14,183 nt of DNA, taken from the NCBI GenBank assembly GCA_009392095.1, contig VFHF01000258.1, positions 1-14,183 of the forward strand, in the 5' to 3' direction. This document shows, piece by piece, positions 1 through 6,419 of this stretch. Source of the stretch: SAR202 cluster bacterium (GTDB taxonomy: Bacteria > Chloroflexota > Dehalococcoidia > Lucifugimonadales > UBA3495). The translations under genes were made by a program, and so were the position numbers. Position 1 is the stretch's first letter; every line of letters begins with the position of its first letter. The notes under the pieces are model-generated. The model was not told the DNA's origin. It saw only the letters and a program-made list of their open reading frames with translations, and searched no databases.

Positions 1-2760
1 GTCCTCGTAGAAGATACCTTCAAGCTCGAATGGTATCTCGTCGTTGCCAAACCCGCCGCGAGACGGCACCACCAGAGAATCGACCACCACCAAGTTCGAG
101 TCCTCCATAACCGCGGCCCAGATGTCCTCTTGGGTTTCACCGTACTCGGCGTCGAACAATTTCAGGTTGGCCCCGGTCTCCCGAAGGTACTGGTCATCGG
201 CGGCCCTGATGGCGTAGAACCGCCACCGCTGCTCGTCGGCGCCCACCTGCCGGGTTTCCACGGGGATGGTCGTGTACCCGCCGATGGACGTGATGTCCTC
301 GTTGTTGAGGCCGGGCTTTTCGTCGATGGCCGCGCGGATATCATCGATGGGCGTGTTGAAATTGACCGTGGCCTGGATGTCCCAGCCGCCAGCCACTCTG
401 TCGGAGTCGCCCACGGCGGCACTGAAGGCCTCGGTTAGGATCGACATCACGATCAGGGTGAAGATGACCAACGCGAACATCGCCAGGGTGAGACCGGTCC
501 GAAACTTGGCGGCCATCGGATAAGCCGCGGCAGTCACCAATATAGGCCGGAGCTGGCCGAATGGGCTGGTGACGAATGTCAGTAACTTCAAGAGCAGATC
601 GGCGTTGTACATCACCGTCCAGACCGCCGCCGCCACCATGGCGATGCCGGAGATGAAGAACATCTCGATTCCGCCTTCGATGTCACCAAAGATCGAACGC
701 AGGGCGCTGAAAGGCAGCACCCAGAATGCCAAGTTTCCCACACCCATGAACGTATAAGCGATGCGGTCTCCCACGTCGGCCCGGAGCCCGATGCGGTGGG
801 AGAATGTCCTGATGGACAGTCCCACGCCGACGATCACCAGTGTGATGCCGATGCGCAGTGGGGCGGCCTCGTCGGATGACGTGCCAAGCCAGGTGAACAA
901 GACTCCGACTACAGCCGTGAGCCACCCGTGGCTCATGGGCACCCATAGGGCCTGAATCACCGCGCCGAAAAATGCCAACGGCGATGTCAAACCGGCCCAG
1001 ACCGCCTCGAGCAACAGGCCGATTCCGCGGCTGCCGTCCAGCCTGACCAAAGCCCAGGCTCCCGTCCCGGCCAGAATGACCGGACGGCCGAACACCCGTA
1101 GCGGTGCAAGCAGTCTAGTCCGAAATGGGGTATCCGACCGCTGGACCGGAGGAGGCAGTCCCCGGACCGCCGCCACGATGTTCAGACGGCTGACGCGGTA
1201 GGCGGATATCCCAACGGTGGCCAGCGTGATCACCATTCCCAGGCAGTAGGCGACGACGGCGCTTCGGATCTCGAAGTGGGCGAACATCGTGAAGTTCTCC
1301 GGCGCTCCGGTGCCGCCCGATTGGAAGATCCGGTTGACCGCGAAGACGATCACGGTGCTGGCGCCCAAGCCAAGCAACACTCCCACCGCGCCCGAAACCA
1401 GCGAATAGGCGGTGCCCTCAAAGATGAACATCTGGACCAGGTGCCGCCGTTTGGCGCCTACGGCCCGGGCCATCCCCATCTCGGCGCGTCGGGCCGCCGC
1501 CAGCATGACGAAGATCAAGAAGATCAGCAGCACCCCGACCATGATGGAAAATAGTCCCATGATGATGAAGATGCTGGTCACGCCGGAACCGGCTTGGTCG
1601 GCCTGGTCCAGTATCTGTTTCTTGATGTCCAACACCCGGTACTCAGCTAGACCGGCGAAGAGGGTGCTGGCCTGGCGCTCCACTTCGGGCAATTCGGCGT
1701 CTCCTACGGCGTTCAGCACCTCTTCTTGGACATCCTCATCGGCCAGCGCGCCGATGAACGCATCTGACAGCCCTGATTCCCCGAGCCCCTTGACCAGTTC
1801 GCCCAGATCGTCGGCCAATTCCCCGCCGGAAGGGAGCCTCAAGAGGTCGATCTGCTCGATGACTTCGATGCGGTTTAGCAGAGTCTGAAGCTGCGCGGCA
1901 ATGGCCCGGTCGGCGAACAAGACCCTGAGTGCGTCGGTAACCTCATCGCTCACCTCAGCGCCTGCGAAGACGCCGCCCCTGTTGGAAACGGCCACGGAGT
2001 TGATCAGGCCTTCCCTCCCGAAAATCTCCTGGGCCCGGTCCAACCGCACCAGCAGTGTAGACCCCTGCCCCGCCAGTCCGCCGCTATCCACTATGCCTTG
2101 GACCCGGAACTTTACGCTGGAGCCGGCTATGAAAGTCACCAACTCATCCCCGACCACGGCGTCCAGCTCGTCGGCCGCCTCCTCGTTGATCAGTGCGTCA
2201 TTCGGGCCCAGGGTCTCCAGCCGGACCTCTTGGCCGTCCTTTAGATGGAAGCGGCCGAAGCCGTCTAAGGCATCGGGGTCCACCCCGGTAACCTGCATCT
2301 GGCCTTCGCTCAACTGCGTCCTGGTGTTGATGGTGGGTGCAAACTCGCCGATGCCGGGGGCCAGTCCATCGACGGTTTCCATGTCCGCCAGCTCAACCTT
2401 CAGCTGTTCGTAGCGTTGCTCGGGGAAGTAATTGAAGCTGCCGATGGTATCCGATTCATCAGCCCGGGCCGAGACGATGATCTCGTCGATGGTCCCCAGG
2501 GCGTCGATGGCATTCTTGCGGATGGAGTAAGTGATGGAGTCGCCAGTGCCGAAGGCGGCCGCCATGATCAGGGTGCTCATCATGATTCCCACGATGATCA
2601 GGGCGGTCTGAGATTTGCGGCGGGGCACGTTGCGCAGTCCCAACTTGAACATGACGGGGTTGCGCCAGGCGACAACAGCCACGATGGCGATCACCGGCAG
2701 GAAAATCGCCAACAGGACAACCATGATGATGTCCATGGAGACGCCGAACAGTTCTTCCAT
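1..2760 (-). CDS. ABC transporter permease, tandem FtsX domains (partial)
   Basis: This is an integral membrane subunit of a MacB/LolCDE-type ABC exporter. It is open for 920 codons from ATG 2760 and runs off the left edge, so the C-terminus is missing. Two in-frame TAG codons sit directly before the ATG, which rules out an earlier start. A hydrophobic helix lies at residues 11-32. The first FtsX unit has a helix at about 52-70, an extracytoplasmic domain at about 72-385, and a helix cluster at about 396-535 that includes the FtsX-like stretch ARAVGAKRRHL (431-441). More hydrophobic segments fill about 540-735. A second FtsX unit begins near 749 (KFRTGLTLAMFALVIF) and is followed by another soluble domain. 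Its partner ATPase is encoded just upstream on the same strand. The substrate is unknown; lipoprotein, lipid or peptide export is only a family-level guess. Confidence 0.9.
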   Translation of the reverse strand, partial: MEELFGVSMDIIMVVLLAIFLPVIAIVAVVAWRNPVMFKLGLRNVPRRKSQTALIIVGIMMSTLIMAAAFGTGDSITYSIRKNAIDALGTIDEIIVSARADESDTIGSFNYFPEQRYEQLKVELADMETVDGLAPGIGEFAPTINTRTQLSEGQMQVTGVDPDALDGFGRFHLKDGQEVRLETLGPNDALINEEAADELDAVVGDELVTFIAGSSVKFRVQGIVDSGGLAGQGSTLLVRLDRAQEIFGREGLINSVAVSNRGGVFAGAEVSDEVTDALRVLFADRAIAAQLQTLLNRIEVIEQIDLLRLPSGGELADDLGELVKGLGESGLSDAFIGALADEDVQEEVLNAVGDAELPEVERQASTLFAGLAEYRVLDIKKQILDQADQAGSGVTSIFIIMGLFSIMVGVLLIFLIFVMLAAARRAEMGMARAVGAKRRHLVQMFIFEGTAYSLVSGAVGVLLGLGASTVIVFAVNRIFQSGGTGAPENFTMFAHFEIRSAVVAYCLGMVITLATVGISAYRVSRLNIVAAVRGLPPPVQRSDTPFRTRLLAPLRVFGRPVILAGTGAWALVRLDGSRGIGLLLEAVWAGLTSPLAFFGAVIQALWVPMSHGWLTAVVGVLFTWLGTSSDEAAPLRIGITLVIVGVGLSIRTFSHRIGLRADVGDRIAYTFMGVGNLAFWVLPFSALRSIFGDIEGGIEMFFISGIAMVAAAVWTVMYNADLLLKLLTFVTSPFGQLRPILVTAAAYPMAAKFRTGLTLAMFALVIFTLIVMSILTEAFSAAVGDSDRVAGGWDIQATVNFNTPIDDIRAAIDEKPGLNNEDITSIGGYTTIPVETRQVGADEQRWRFYAIRAADDQYLRETGANLKLFDAEYGETQEDIWAAVMEDSNLVVVDSLVVPSRGGFGNDEIPFELEGIFYED

Positions 2761-2820
2761 CTACTACCTGGCGCGGCCTCCTGCTCCGACTCTGAATCGA
2801 CTTTCCCCGAGCAGCGCCCC

Positions 2821-2897
2821 CACCCTAATCCTCCCCCGTTGCGGCGGGAGAGGGGACTGTTCCTTCTCCTTTTTGGGAGAAGGTGAGGATGAGGGTG
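2821..2897. repeat. Small palindromic intergenic element (REP/MITE-like)
   Basis: Terminal inverted arms CACCCTAATCCTC (2821-2833) and GAGGATGAGGGTG (2885-2897) match at 12 of 13 positions. Inside are two smaller hairpins: CTCCC/GGGAG around 2831-2852, and a perfect 8-bp stem CCTTCTCC (2862-2869) / GGAGAAGG (2876-2883). The unit sits in the 175-nt gap between the ABC ATPase and permease genes. CACCCT...GGGTG palindromes with GGGAGAGG-type inner stems recur as dispersed repeats in many bacterial genomes, as I recall. No coding capacity or obvious target-site duplication is visible. Confidence 0.7.
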
Positions 2898-2935
2898 AAT
2901 GTAATGCGTTAACCTAACCCGTCCCGGCAACCAAC

Positions 2936-3634
2936 CTAAGGGGACTGCCCATTACCGTCGTCCACGATCTCGCCGTCCCGCATGCGGACGATGCGGTGGG
3001 CCCGGTCGCCAACATCCGCCGAGTGAGTCACCAATACGAAGCTCTGGCCATTCTCGACGTTAAGTTGGCACATCAGGTCCATGATCTCCGACGCCGTCTC
3101 GCTGTCCAGGTCGCCGGTGGGTTCGTCAGCCCAGACGATGGACGGTTGGTTGACCAAGGCCCGGGCGATGGTCACCCGCTGGCGCTGTCCACCGGAGAGT
3201 TCGCCGGGAAGGTGCTGAGCCCGGTCGCTCAGTCCCACCATTTCCAAAAGGTCCATGGACCTTTTGCGGGACTCCGCCGGCTTGGTTCCGGACACTAACA
3301 GGGGGAGCTCCACGTTCTCGACAGCCGACAATACGGGAAGCAGATTGTAGAGTTGGAAAACGAATCCCATCCAGCGGGCGCGGTAGTCGCTCCGCTCGTC
3401 GTCGGGTAGGTCATGTAGCACGACGCCGTCAATCACCACCTGACCGGAGTCGATCTCGTCCAGTCCGGAGAGGCAGTTCAACATGGTGGTCTTGCCACAG
3501 CCGCTGGGGCCCATGATGGCGACCATCTCACCGCGTTCCACAGTCAGATCAACCCCCCGCAAGGCGTTCACTTTGACGGTGCCGGTGTCGTAGGTTTTAT
3601 GTATACCGGTGGCGGTAATTATGGGATCGGGCAT
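2936..3634 (-). CDS. ABC transporter ATP-binding protein, LolD/MacB family
   Basis: This is the cytoplasmic ATPase that would power the FtsX-type permease encoded downstream. It is 232 residues long, normal for LolD/MacB/FtsE-type subunits. The full nucleotide-binding set is present: Walker A GPSGCGKT (42-49), Q-loop Gln94 in FVFQLYNLLP, signature LSGGQRQR (146-153), Walker B IVWADEPTGDLDS (166-178) and switch His204 in VLVTHS. The GDLDS and LYNLLP style is typical of this subfamily. The start is ATG 3634; no clear Shine-Dalgarno precedes it. The permease starts 175 nt downstream, across the palindromic repeat. The 125 nt between this gene and the small gene upstream show no convincing promoter or terminator, so I cannot say whether transcription reads in from the thi operon. 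Confidence 0.95.
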   Translation of the reverse strand: MPDPIITATGIHKTYDTGTVKVNALRGVDLTVERGEMVAIMGPSGCGKTTMLNCLSGLDEIDSGQVVIDGVVLHDLPDDERSDYRARWMGFVFQLYNLLPVLSAVENVELPLLVSGTKPAESRKRSMDLLEMVGLSDRAQHLPGELSGGQRQRVTIARALVNQPSIVWADEPTGDLDSETASEIMDLMCQLNVENGQSFVLVTHSADVGDRAHRIVRMRDGEIVDDGNGQSP

Positions 3635-3759
3635 GTTTTCGCAGATATAAGGCCTGACCGCAGCCTTTCACTGCGAATCTCTCAAAGCCAGTATATACGA
3701 CTGCAACGGCATGGCGGTTTTCCGTAGGCCGGATTTTCATCTGGGCCTTGATCGCCCTG

Positions 3760-4014
3760 CTAGAAAGGGTTGTTGGTCCTGGCTTTCACTTGTTCCAGCC
3801 ACCACCACATGCGGCTCCAGACCAGCCTTCGTTCCATGTCGCCTAAACTTCGGCCGACATGCGTCCGCACGGCATACACAGCCTGTCCTGCCAGAAACCC
3901 CCAAGCGCCCGGTTCGCCCTTCATCCAGCCGACAACCTTGTCCTGGTTGCCCGTCACTAGATCCGCCAACAAGGGGTCTATTATTTCGTTGGTTACTGAT
4001 AATGGCTCAGTCAT
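3760..4014 (-). CDS. Small protein resembling the GatB/YqeY C-terminal tail
   Basis: This 84-residue soluble protein has no signal peptide or membrane helix. I know no named family for it. The segment GNQDKVVGWMKGEPGAWGF (22-40), continuing LAGQAV, resembles the end of GatB, the amidotransferase subunit that recognises tRNA, where a pattern like NP..V.DY..GK.KA.GFLVGQVMK is found. The C-terminal half is rich in Arg and Trp (ERRLVWSRMWWWLEQVKAR, 61-79). ATG 4014 is chosen; an in-frame ATG at 4056 would add 14 basic residues, and neither start has a clear Shine-Dalgarno. The gene lies 74 nt downstream of thiS on the same strand, so it is probably co-transcribed with the thi genes and under the same TPP riboswitch. 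The link to tRNA binding is inference only; the compositional character argues that it is a real gene. Confidence 0.65.
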   Translation of the reverse strand: MTEPLSVTNEIIDPLLADLVTGNQDKVVGWMKGEPGAWGFLAGQAVYAVRTHVGRSLGDMERRLVWSRMWWWLEQVKARTNNPF

Positions 4015-4088
4015 AACGACGATTTTTCTACCGGTCGATCGACGACTGATAGCCATTTGAGATTTGGGTCAGCCAAGTCAGTCTGGGC

Positions 4089-4292
4089 CTAACCGCCGCC
4101 CACGGGCCGCACGATCTCCAGAACGTCGCCATCTTTCAATGTCAGGCCGGCGTACTTTTCCTTCCTGATGACTTCCCCGTTGTACCCAACCGCCACAAAC
4201 TGCAGGTTCAGGCCGAACGACATCAGGTAGGTTTCAAGGTCCACGCTAGCATCTATGGGGCGGGGTTTTCCATTCACTGTTAGATTGATCAT
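4089..4292 (-). CDS. thiS: ThiS sulfur carrier protein
   Basis: This is the 67-residue ubiquitin-fold sulfur carrier of thiamine thiazole synthesis. Its C-terminal Gly is adenylated and converted to a thiocarboxylate, which donates sulfur to ThiG. The sequence begins MINLTVNGKPR, matching the ThiS/MoaD beta-strand start, has the VAVGYNGEVI core (33-42), and ends DGDVLEIVRPVGGG. A terminal Gly-Gly is diagnostic; here there are three glycines. Length is normal for the family. It begins 13 nt after the ThiE-like gene and acts together with ThiG, encoded two genes upstream. No thiF (the activating adenylyltransferase) or thiO/thiH is in the window, so these must lie elsewhere. Confidence 0.93.
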   Translation of the reverse strand: MINLTVNGKPRPIDASVDLETYLMSFGLNLQFVAVGYNGEVIRKEKYAGLTLKDGDVLEIVRPVGGG

Positions 4293-4305
4293 GATTTAGA
4301 CTGGC

Positions 4306-4965
4306 CTATCGCACATCGGCCGGGTTTTCAGACACCCGCCATTCTACGCAGATCGCTTCTTTCAACTTTGCCGCGGCGGCTTGCGGATCCTGGGCCGCCA
4401 GTATGTTGGTGATCACAGCAACCCCGGACGCTCCTGCCTCTATCACCTCGGCGGCATTCTCCGGGGTGATTCCCCCGATGCCGATGAGGGGCACGCGGGT
4501 GTCGGCCGATACCTCCCGCATGAGCCCAGGACCTGAGGGCGCTTCTCCGGGATGAGACCGGGAAGCGAACATGGTGCCGACCAATAGGAAGTCAGCACCG
4601 TCGGCCTCGGCCTGTGTCGCCGACTGCAGCGAGTGGACCGACCTTCCGATCAGGGCGTCGCTGCCGAGGGTCTTCCGGGCCTCGCTCACCGGCGGCCCAG
4701 CTTCGCCCAATTGGACTCCCTGGGCCCCGGCAGCCAGGGCCACTTCCGCGCTTTCATTCACGATCAGTTTGGCCCTCCCGCGGATGGCCTCCAGTAAAGT
4801 CCCGGCCAATTCCAGCAATCGTTCGTCGGAGAGGTCCTTCTCCCTTAGTTGCACTAGGTCAACGCCGCCCAAGACCGCTTCGGTCACTCGTTCTACCAGA
4901 TCGCCGGAGGTCACGTTGCGGTCAGTGACCAGACATAGGCACGGTAGGGGCAGGGATCTAGTCAC
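4306..4965 (-). CDS. ThiE/TenI-family protein (thiamine phosphate synthase or thiazole tautomerase)
   Basis: This TIM-barrel protein belongs to the ThiE/TenI family. ThiE joins HMP-pyrophosphate to thiazole phosphate; TenI aromatises the thiazole tautomer. The GTG start at 4965, four nt after the thiG stop, gives 219 residues beginning TRSLPLPCLCLVTDR, the usual family length. ATG 5001 would add 12 residues and overlap thiG by 32 nt; neither start has a clear Shine-Dalgarno. Family motifs from the GTG start: VTDR (13-16), VQLREKDL (38-45), VGTMF (129-133), SGPG (144-147), GIGGITPENA (162-171). The Mg-binding ThiE pattern (N-D, then GQxD) reads VNES (69-72) and LGEAG (86-90), so both canonical aspartates appear replaced. 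The conserved Pro of ThiE GPIF and the catalytic His of TenI are both Thr. The exact activity is therefore open, although clustering with thiG and thiS makes a thiamine role nearly certain. Confidence 0.85.
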   Translation of the reverse strand: MTRSLPLPCLCLVTDRNVTSGDLVERVTEAVLGGVDLVQLREKDLSDERLLELAGTLLEAIRGRAKLIVNESAEVALAAGAQGVQLGEAGPPVSEARKTLGSDALIGRSVHSLQSATQAEADGADFLLVGTMFASRSHPGEAPSGPGLMREVSADTRVPLIGIGGITPENAAEVIEAGASGVAVITNILAAQDPQAAAAKLKEAICVEWRVSENPADVR

Positions 4966-4969
4966 CGGA

Positions 4970-5761
4970 TTAGCTGGTGGCCGGCACGGGCTGGGGCACA
5001 TCGGTGGTGGGACTGCTGGCGATGGCCTCGCGGCGCACCCCGATACGTCCCGCCAGATAGGCGTTGCGGCCCGCCGCCACGCCCTGCTTGAAAGCAGTAC
5101 CCATCAGGCCCGGGTCCTGGGCTTGAGCGATGGCGGTATTCACCAGTACGGCATCAGCCCCCATCTCAAGCGCCTGGGATGCGTCAGACGGGACTGCCAG
5201 CCCTGCGTCCACGACCACTGGGATGTTGGCCTGCTCGATGATGATCTTGATCTCTTCCGCGGTGTGTATCCCCTGGCCCGAGCCGATCGCCGAACCCAGG
5301 GGCATCACAGCCACGCATCCCACGTCTTCCAAGTTCTTGGCCAGTGTCGGGTCGGCGTGGATGTAGGGCAGCACCTTGAACCCGTCTTCCACGAGAAGGC
5401 GGGCGGCCTCCAGGGTGGCGGCGCCGTCGGGGAACAGGTAATTTGGGTCGGGGATGACCTCCAGTTTCACGAAGTCGGTCTGGCCCACTTCACGGCCCAG
5501 CTTGGCGACGAACATCGCTTCTTCAACTGAGGCGCAACCGGCCGTATTGGGCAGTATCTGGTACTTGCTCCAGTCTATGTAGTCCAGCAGGGTCTTGCTG
5601 GTGGGGTCGTCCAGGTCCAGGCGGCGAATAGCCACCGTAATCATCTCGGTCCCGGAAGCCTCAACCGCCGCCACCATCTCCTCCATGGTTCGGTAACGGC
5701 CGGTCCCGACTATGAGGCGGGAGTTAAATGTCTTTCCGCCAATCACTAGCTCATCGGACAT
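4970..5761 (-). CDS. thiG: ThiG thiazole synthase
   Basis: ThiG is the TIM-barrel enzyme that builds the thiamine thiazole phosphate ring from deoxyxylulose phosphate, dehydroglycine and ThiS thiocarboxylate. With the ATG 5761 start it has 263 residues, the normal length. Motifs in order: GGKTFNSRLIVGTG near the N-terminus, VAIRR (43-47), NTAGC (72-76), KLEVIPD with the Schiff-base Lys near 99, the glycine-rich phosphate-binding region MPLGSAIGSGQG, and VVVDAGLAVPSDA followed by GADAVLVNTAIAQAQDP. A TTG nine nt upstream is open too, but AAGGAG at 5772-5777 stands 10 nt from ATG 5761 and almost abuts the TTG, which decides for ATG. It is the first gene of the operon and is preceded by a TPP riboswitch and terminator, so thiamine pyrophosphate should repress it. 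The C-terminal 15 residues (SSPTTDVPQPVPATS) form a low-complexity tail. Confidence 0.97.
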   Translation of the reverse strand: MSDELVIGGKTFNSRLIVGTGRYRTMEEMVAAVEASGTEMITVAIRRLDLDDPTSKTLLDYIDWSKYQILPNTAGCASVEEAMFVAKLGREVGQTDFVKLEVIPDPNYLFPDGAATLEAARLLVEDGFKVLPYIHADPTLAKNLEDVGCVAVMPLGSAIGSGQGIHTAEEIKIIIEQANIPVVVDAGLAVPSDASQALEMGADAVLVNTAIAQAQDPGLMGTAFKQGVAAGRNAYLAGRIGVRREAIASSPTTDVPQPVPATS

Positions 5762-5771
5762 CAGGTCCAAT

Positions 5772-5777
5772 CTCCTT
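5772..5777 (-). promoter_or_regulatory. Shine-Dalgarno of thiG
   Basis: AAGGAG on the minus strand lies 10 nt before ATG 5761. It rejects the alternative TTG at 5770, which would be only one nt away. Confidence 0.75.
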
Positions 5778-5789
5778 TCCGGGGGCTAC

Positions 5790-5821
5790 AAAAAAGCCAC
5801 CAGGTATCTAGCCTGGAGGCT
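5790..5821 (-). terminator. Intrinsic terminator of the TPP riboswitch expression platform
   Basis: On the minus strand the stem GCCTCCAGG / CCTGGTGGC (nine positions, one T-T mismatch) closes a 7-nt loop, CTAGATA, and is followed by six T residues. An extra A-T pair extends the base. It lies between the TPP aptamer and the thiG ribosome binding site, the arrangement of a transcription-terminating riboswitch. Confidence 0.85.
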
Positions 5822-5842
5822 GCTTGGTAAGTCTGCTGTTGC

Positions 5843-5937
5843 GTCTAATCCCTGCGCCAGTATTACCTGGGTCAGGTACAGACGGTCGGCGGCGATTTTG
5901 GCCGCCCTCTCAGCCTGGCTTACCCAAGCTCCCGCCA
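5843..5937 (-). ncRNA. TPP (THI-box) riboswitch aptamer
   Basis: The minus strand carries the conserved aptamer elements in order. First comes GGCGGGAGC, then a stem AGCTTGG / CCAGGCT running into the invariant CTGAGA (5908-5913). A variable hairpin GGCGGC / GCCGCC follows. Next is the pyrophosphate-sensing half, TACCTGACCCAGGTAATAC, with the CCAG / CTGG stem, ending in GGCGCAGGGA. This matches the consensus ACCTGATCTGG.TAATGCCAGCG.AGGGA. The position is directly upstream of a terminator and thiG. TPP binding should terminate transcription of thiG, the ThiE-like gene, thiS and possibly the small downstream gene. Confidence 0.95.
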
Positions 5938-5964
5938 GAACGTATCTACCGCTCTGTTACCGAA

Positions 5965-5993
5965 AGAATAGCACCGGCCTCGAGGGGTGTCAA
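5965..5993 (-). promoter_or_regulatory. Sigma70-type promoter of the thi operon
   Basis: The minus strand reads TTGACA (5988-5993), a 17-nt spacer and TATTCT (5965-5970). The -35 is perfect and the -10 has one mismatch from TATAAT. The predicted start near 5958 lies about 20 nt before the aptamer begins, as expected for a riboswitch leader. Confidence 0.85.
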
Positions 5994-6033
5994 CGAAGAA
6001 ATCAGCCTCGAATTCCTCTTTTCTAAAGGGGAC

Positions 6034-6062
6034 TTTACGACGTAAAAATCGTTAAAAATCGT
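6034..6062. repeat. Inverted repeat and tandem 10-bp direct repeat upstream of the thi promoter
   Basis: TTTACG-A-CGTAAA (6034-6046) is a perfect 6-bp inverted repeat around one base. It runs into two exact consecutive copies of TAAAAATCGT (6043-6052 and 6053-6062). The block is AT-rich in a GC-rich neighbourhood and ends 41 bp upstream of the thi -35 element. It could be an operator, an UP-like element or a remnant; the sequence does not decide between these. Confidence 0.5.
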
Positions 6063-6154
6063 GTGACGGCCGGCACGGAATCTTGGTGCGGCGTTGTTTT
6101 AACAGGCATTCCAGCCGATGATTGGATGAAGGGAAGATCCTCTTGAGAGGCGTC

Positions 6155-6416
6155 ATGGCACAAGGGATCACATCAAACAAAGTCTCCTTTTTTAAAATCT
6201 GGAAGGCTGCGCTGCTTTTGGGCGCCGGCTTCTGACAATCAGATCATCGGGTTCGACTCGATGATCGGTGCCGACGGTGGCTATTTGTTGATCAAACCCT
6301 TCTACCAAGGTGGAGATCGGCCGTTGCTGGTCTTCGACACAGCTACCGAAACAGCTCAACTCATCGACACCAGATTCGTGGTCGTCGATACGCAATTGCT
6401 CTACATCGAAGGATAA
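6155..6416 (+). pseudogene. Small plus-strand gene apparently split by a frameshift
   Basis: ATG 6155 is preceded by GAGAGG four nt upstream and begins MAQGITSNKVSFFKIW, then a short hydrophobic run AALLLGAGF, then stops at TGA 6233-6235. The +1-shifted frame is open right there and continues for about 60 codons (DNQIIGFDSMIGADGG, YLLIKPFYQGGDRPLLVFDT, ATETAQLIDTRFVVVD, TQLLYIEG) to TAA 6414-6416. The second half has GC-rich third positions and alternating beta-strand character, so it looks like genuine protein. Together they would make a roughly 86-residue protein with a hydrophobic N-terminal anchor. I recognise no family. It ends three nt from the stop of the convergent CoA-transferase gene. 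Alternatives are a truncated remnant of a longer gene or a sequencing indel. Confidence 0.45.
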
Positions 6417-6419
6417 TAA

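Noticed and set aside
1412..2413. Two plus-strand open frames (158 and 170 codons), Ser/Pro/Thr-rich
   Set aside because: They are the complement of the FtsX permease frame, which is continuous for 920 codons with membrane helices.
3635..3759. Promoter or terminator between the small gene and the ABC ATPase
   Set aside because: TATACT and TTATAT boxes occur but none has a -35 at proper distance, and the small hairpins have 4-5 bp stems and no T-run.
4571..5530. 319-codon plus-strand open frame
   Set aside because: It is antisense to the ThiE-like gene and thiG, which both show full family motifs; no motif is visible in the shadow frame.
6192..6395. 67-codon minus-strand open frame
   Set aside because: No Shine-Dalgarno or recognisable motif, and the plus strand in the same interval reads as more protein-like.
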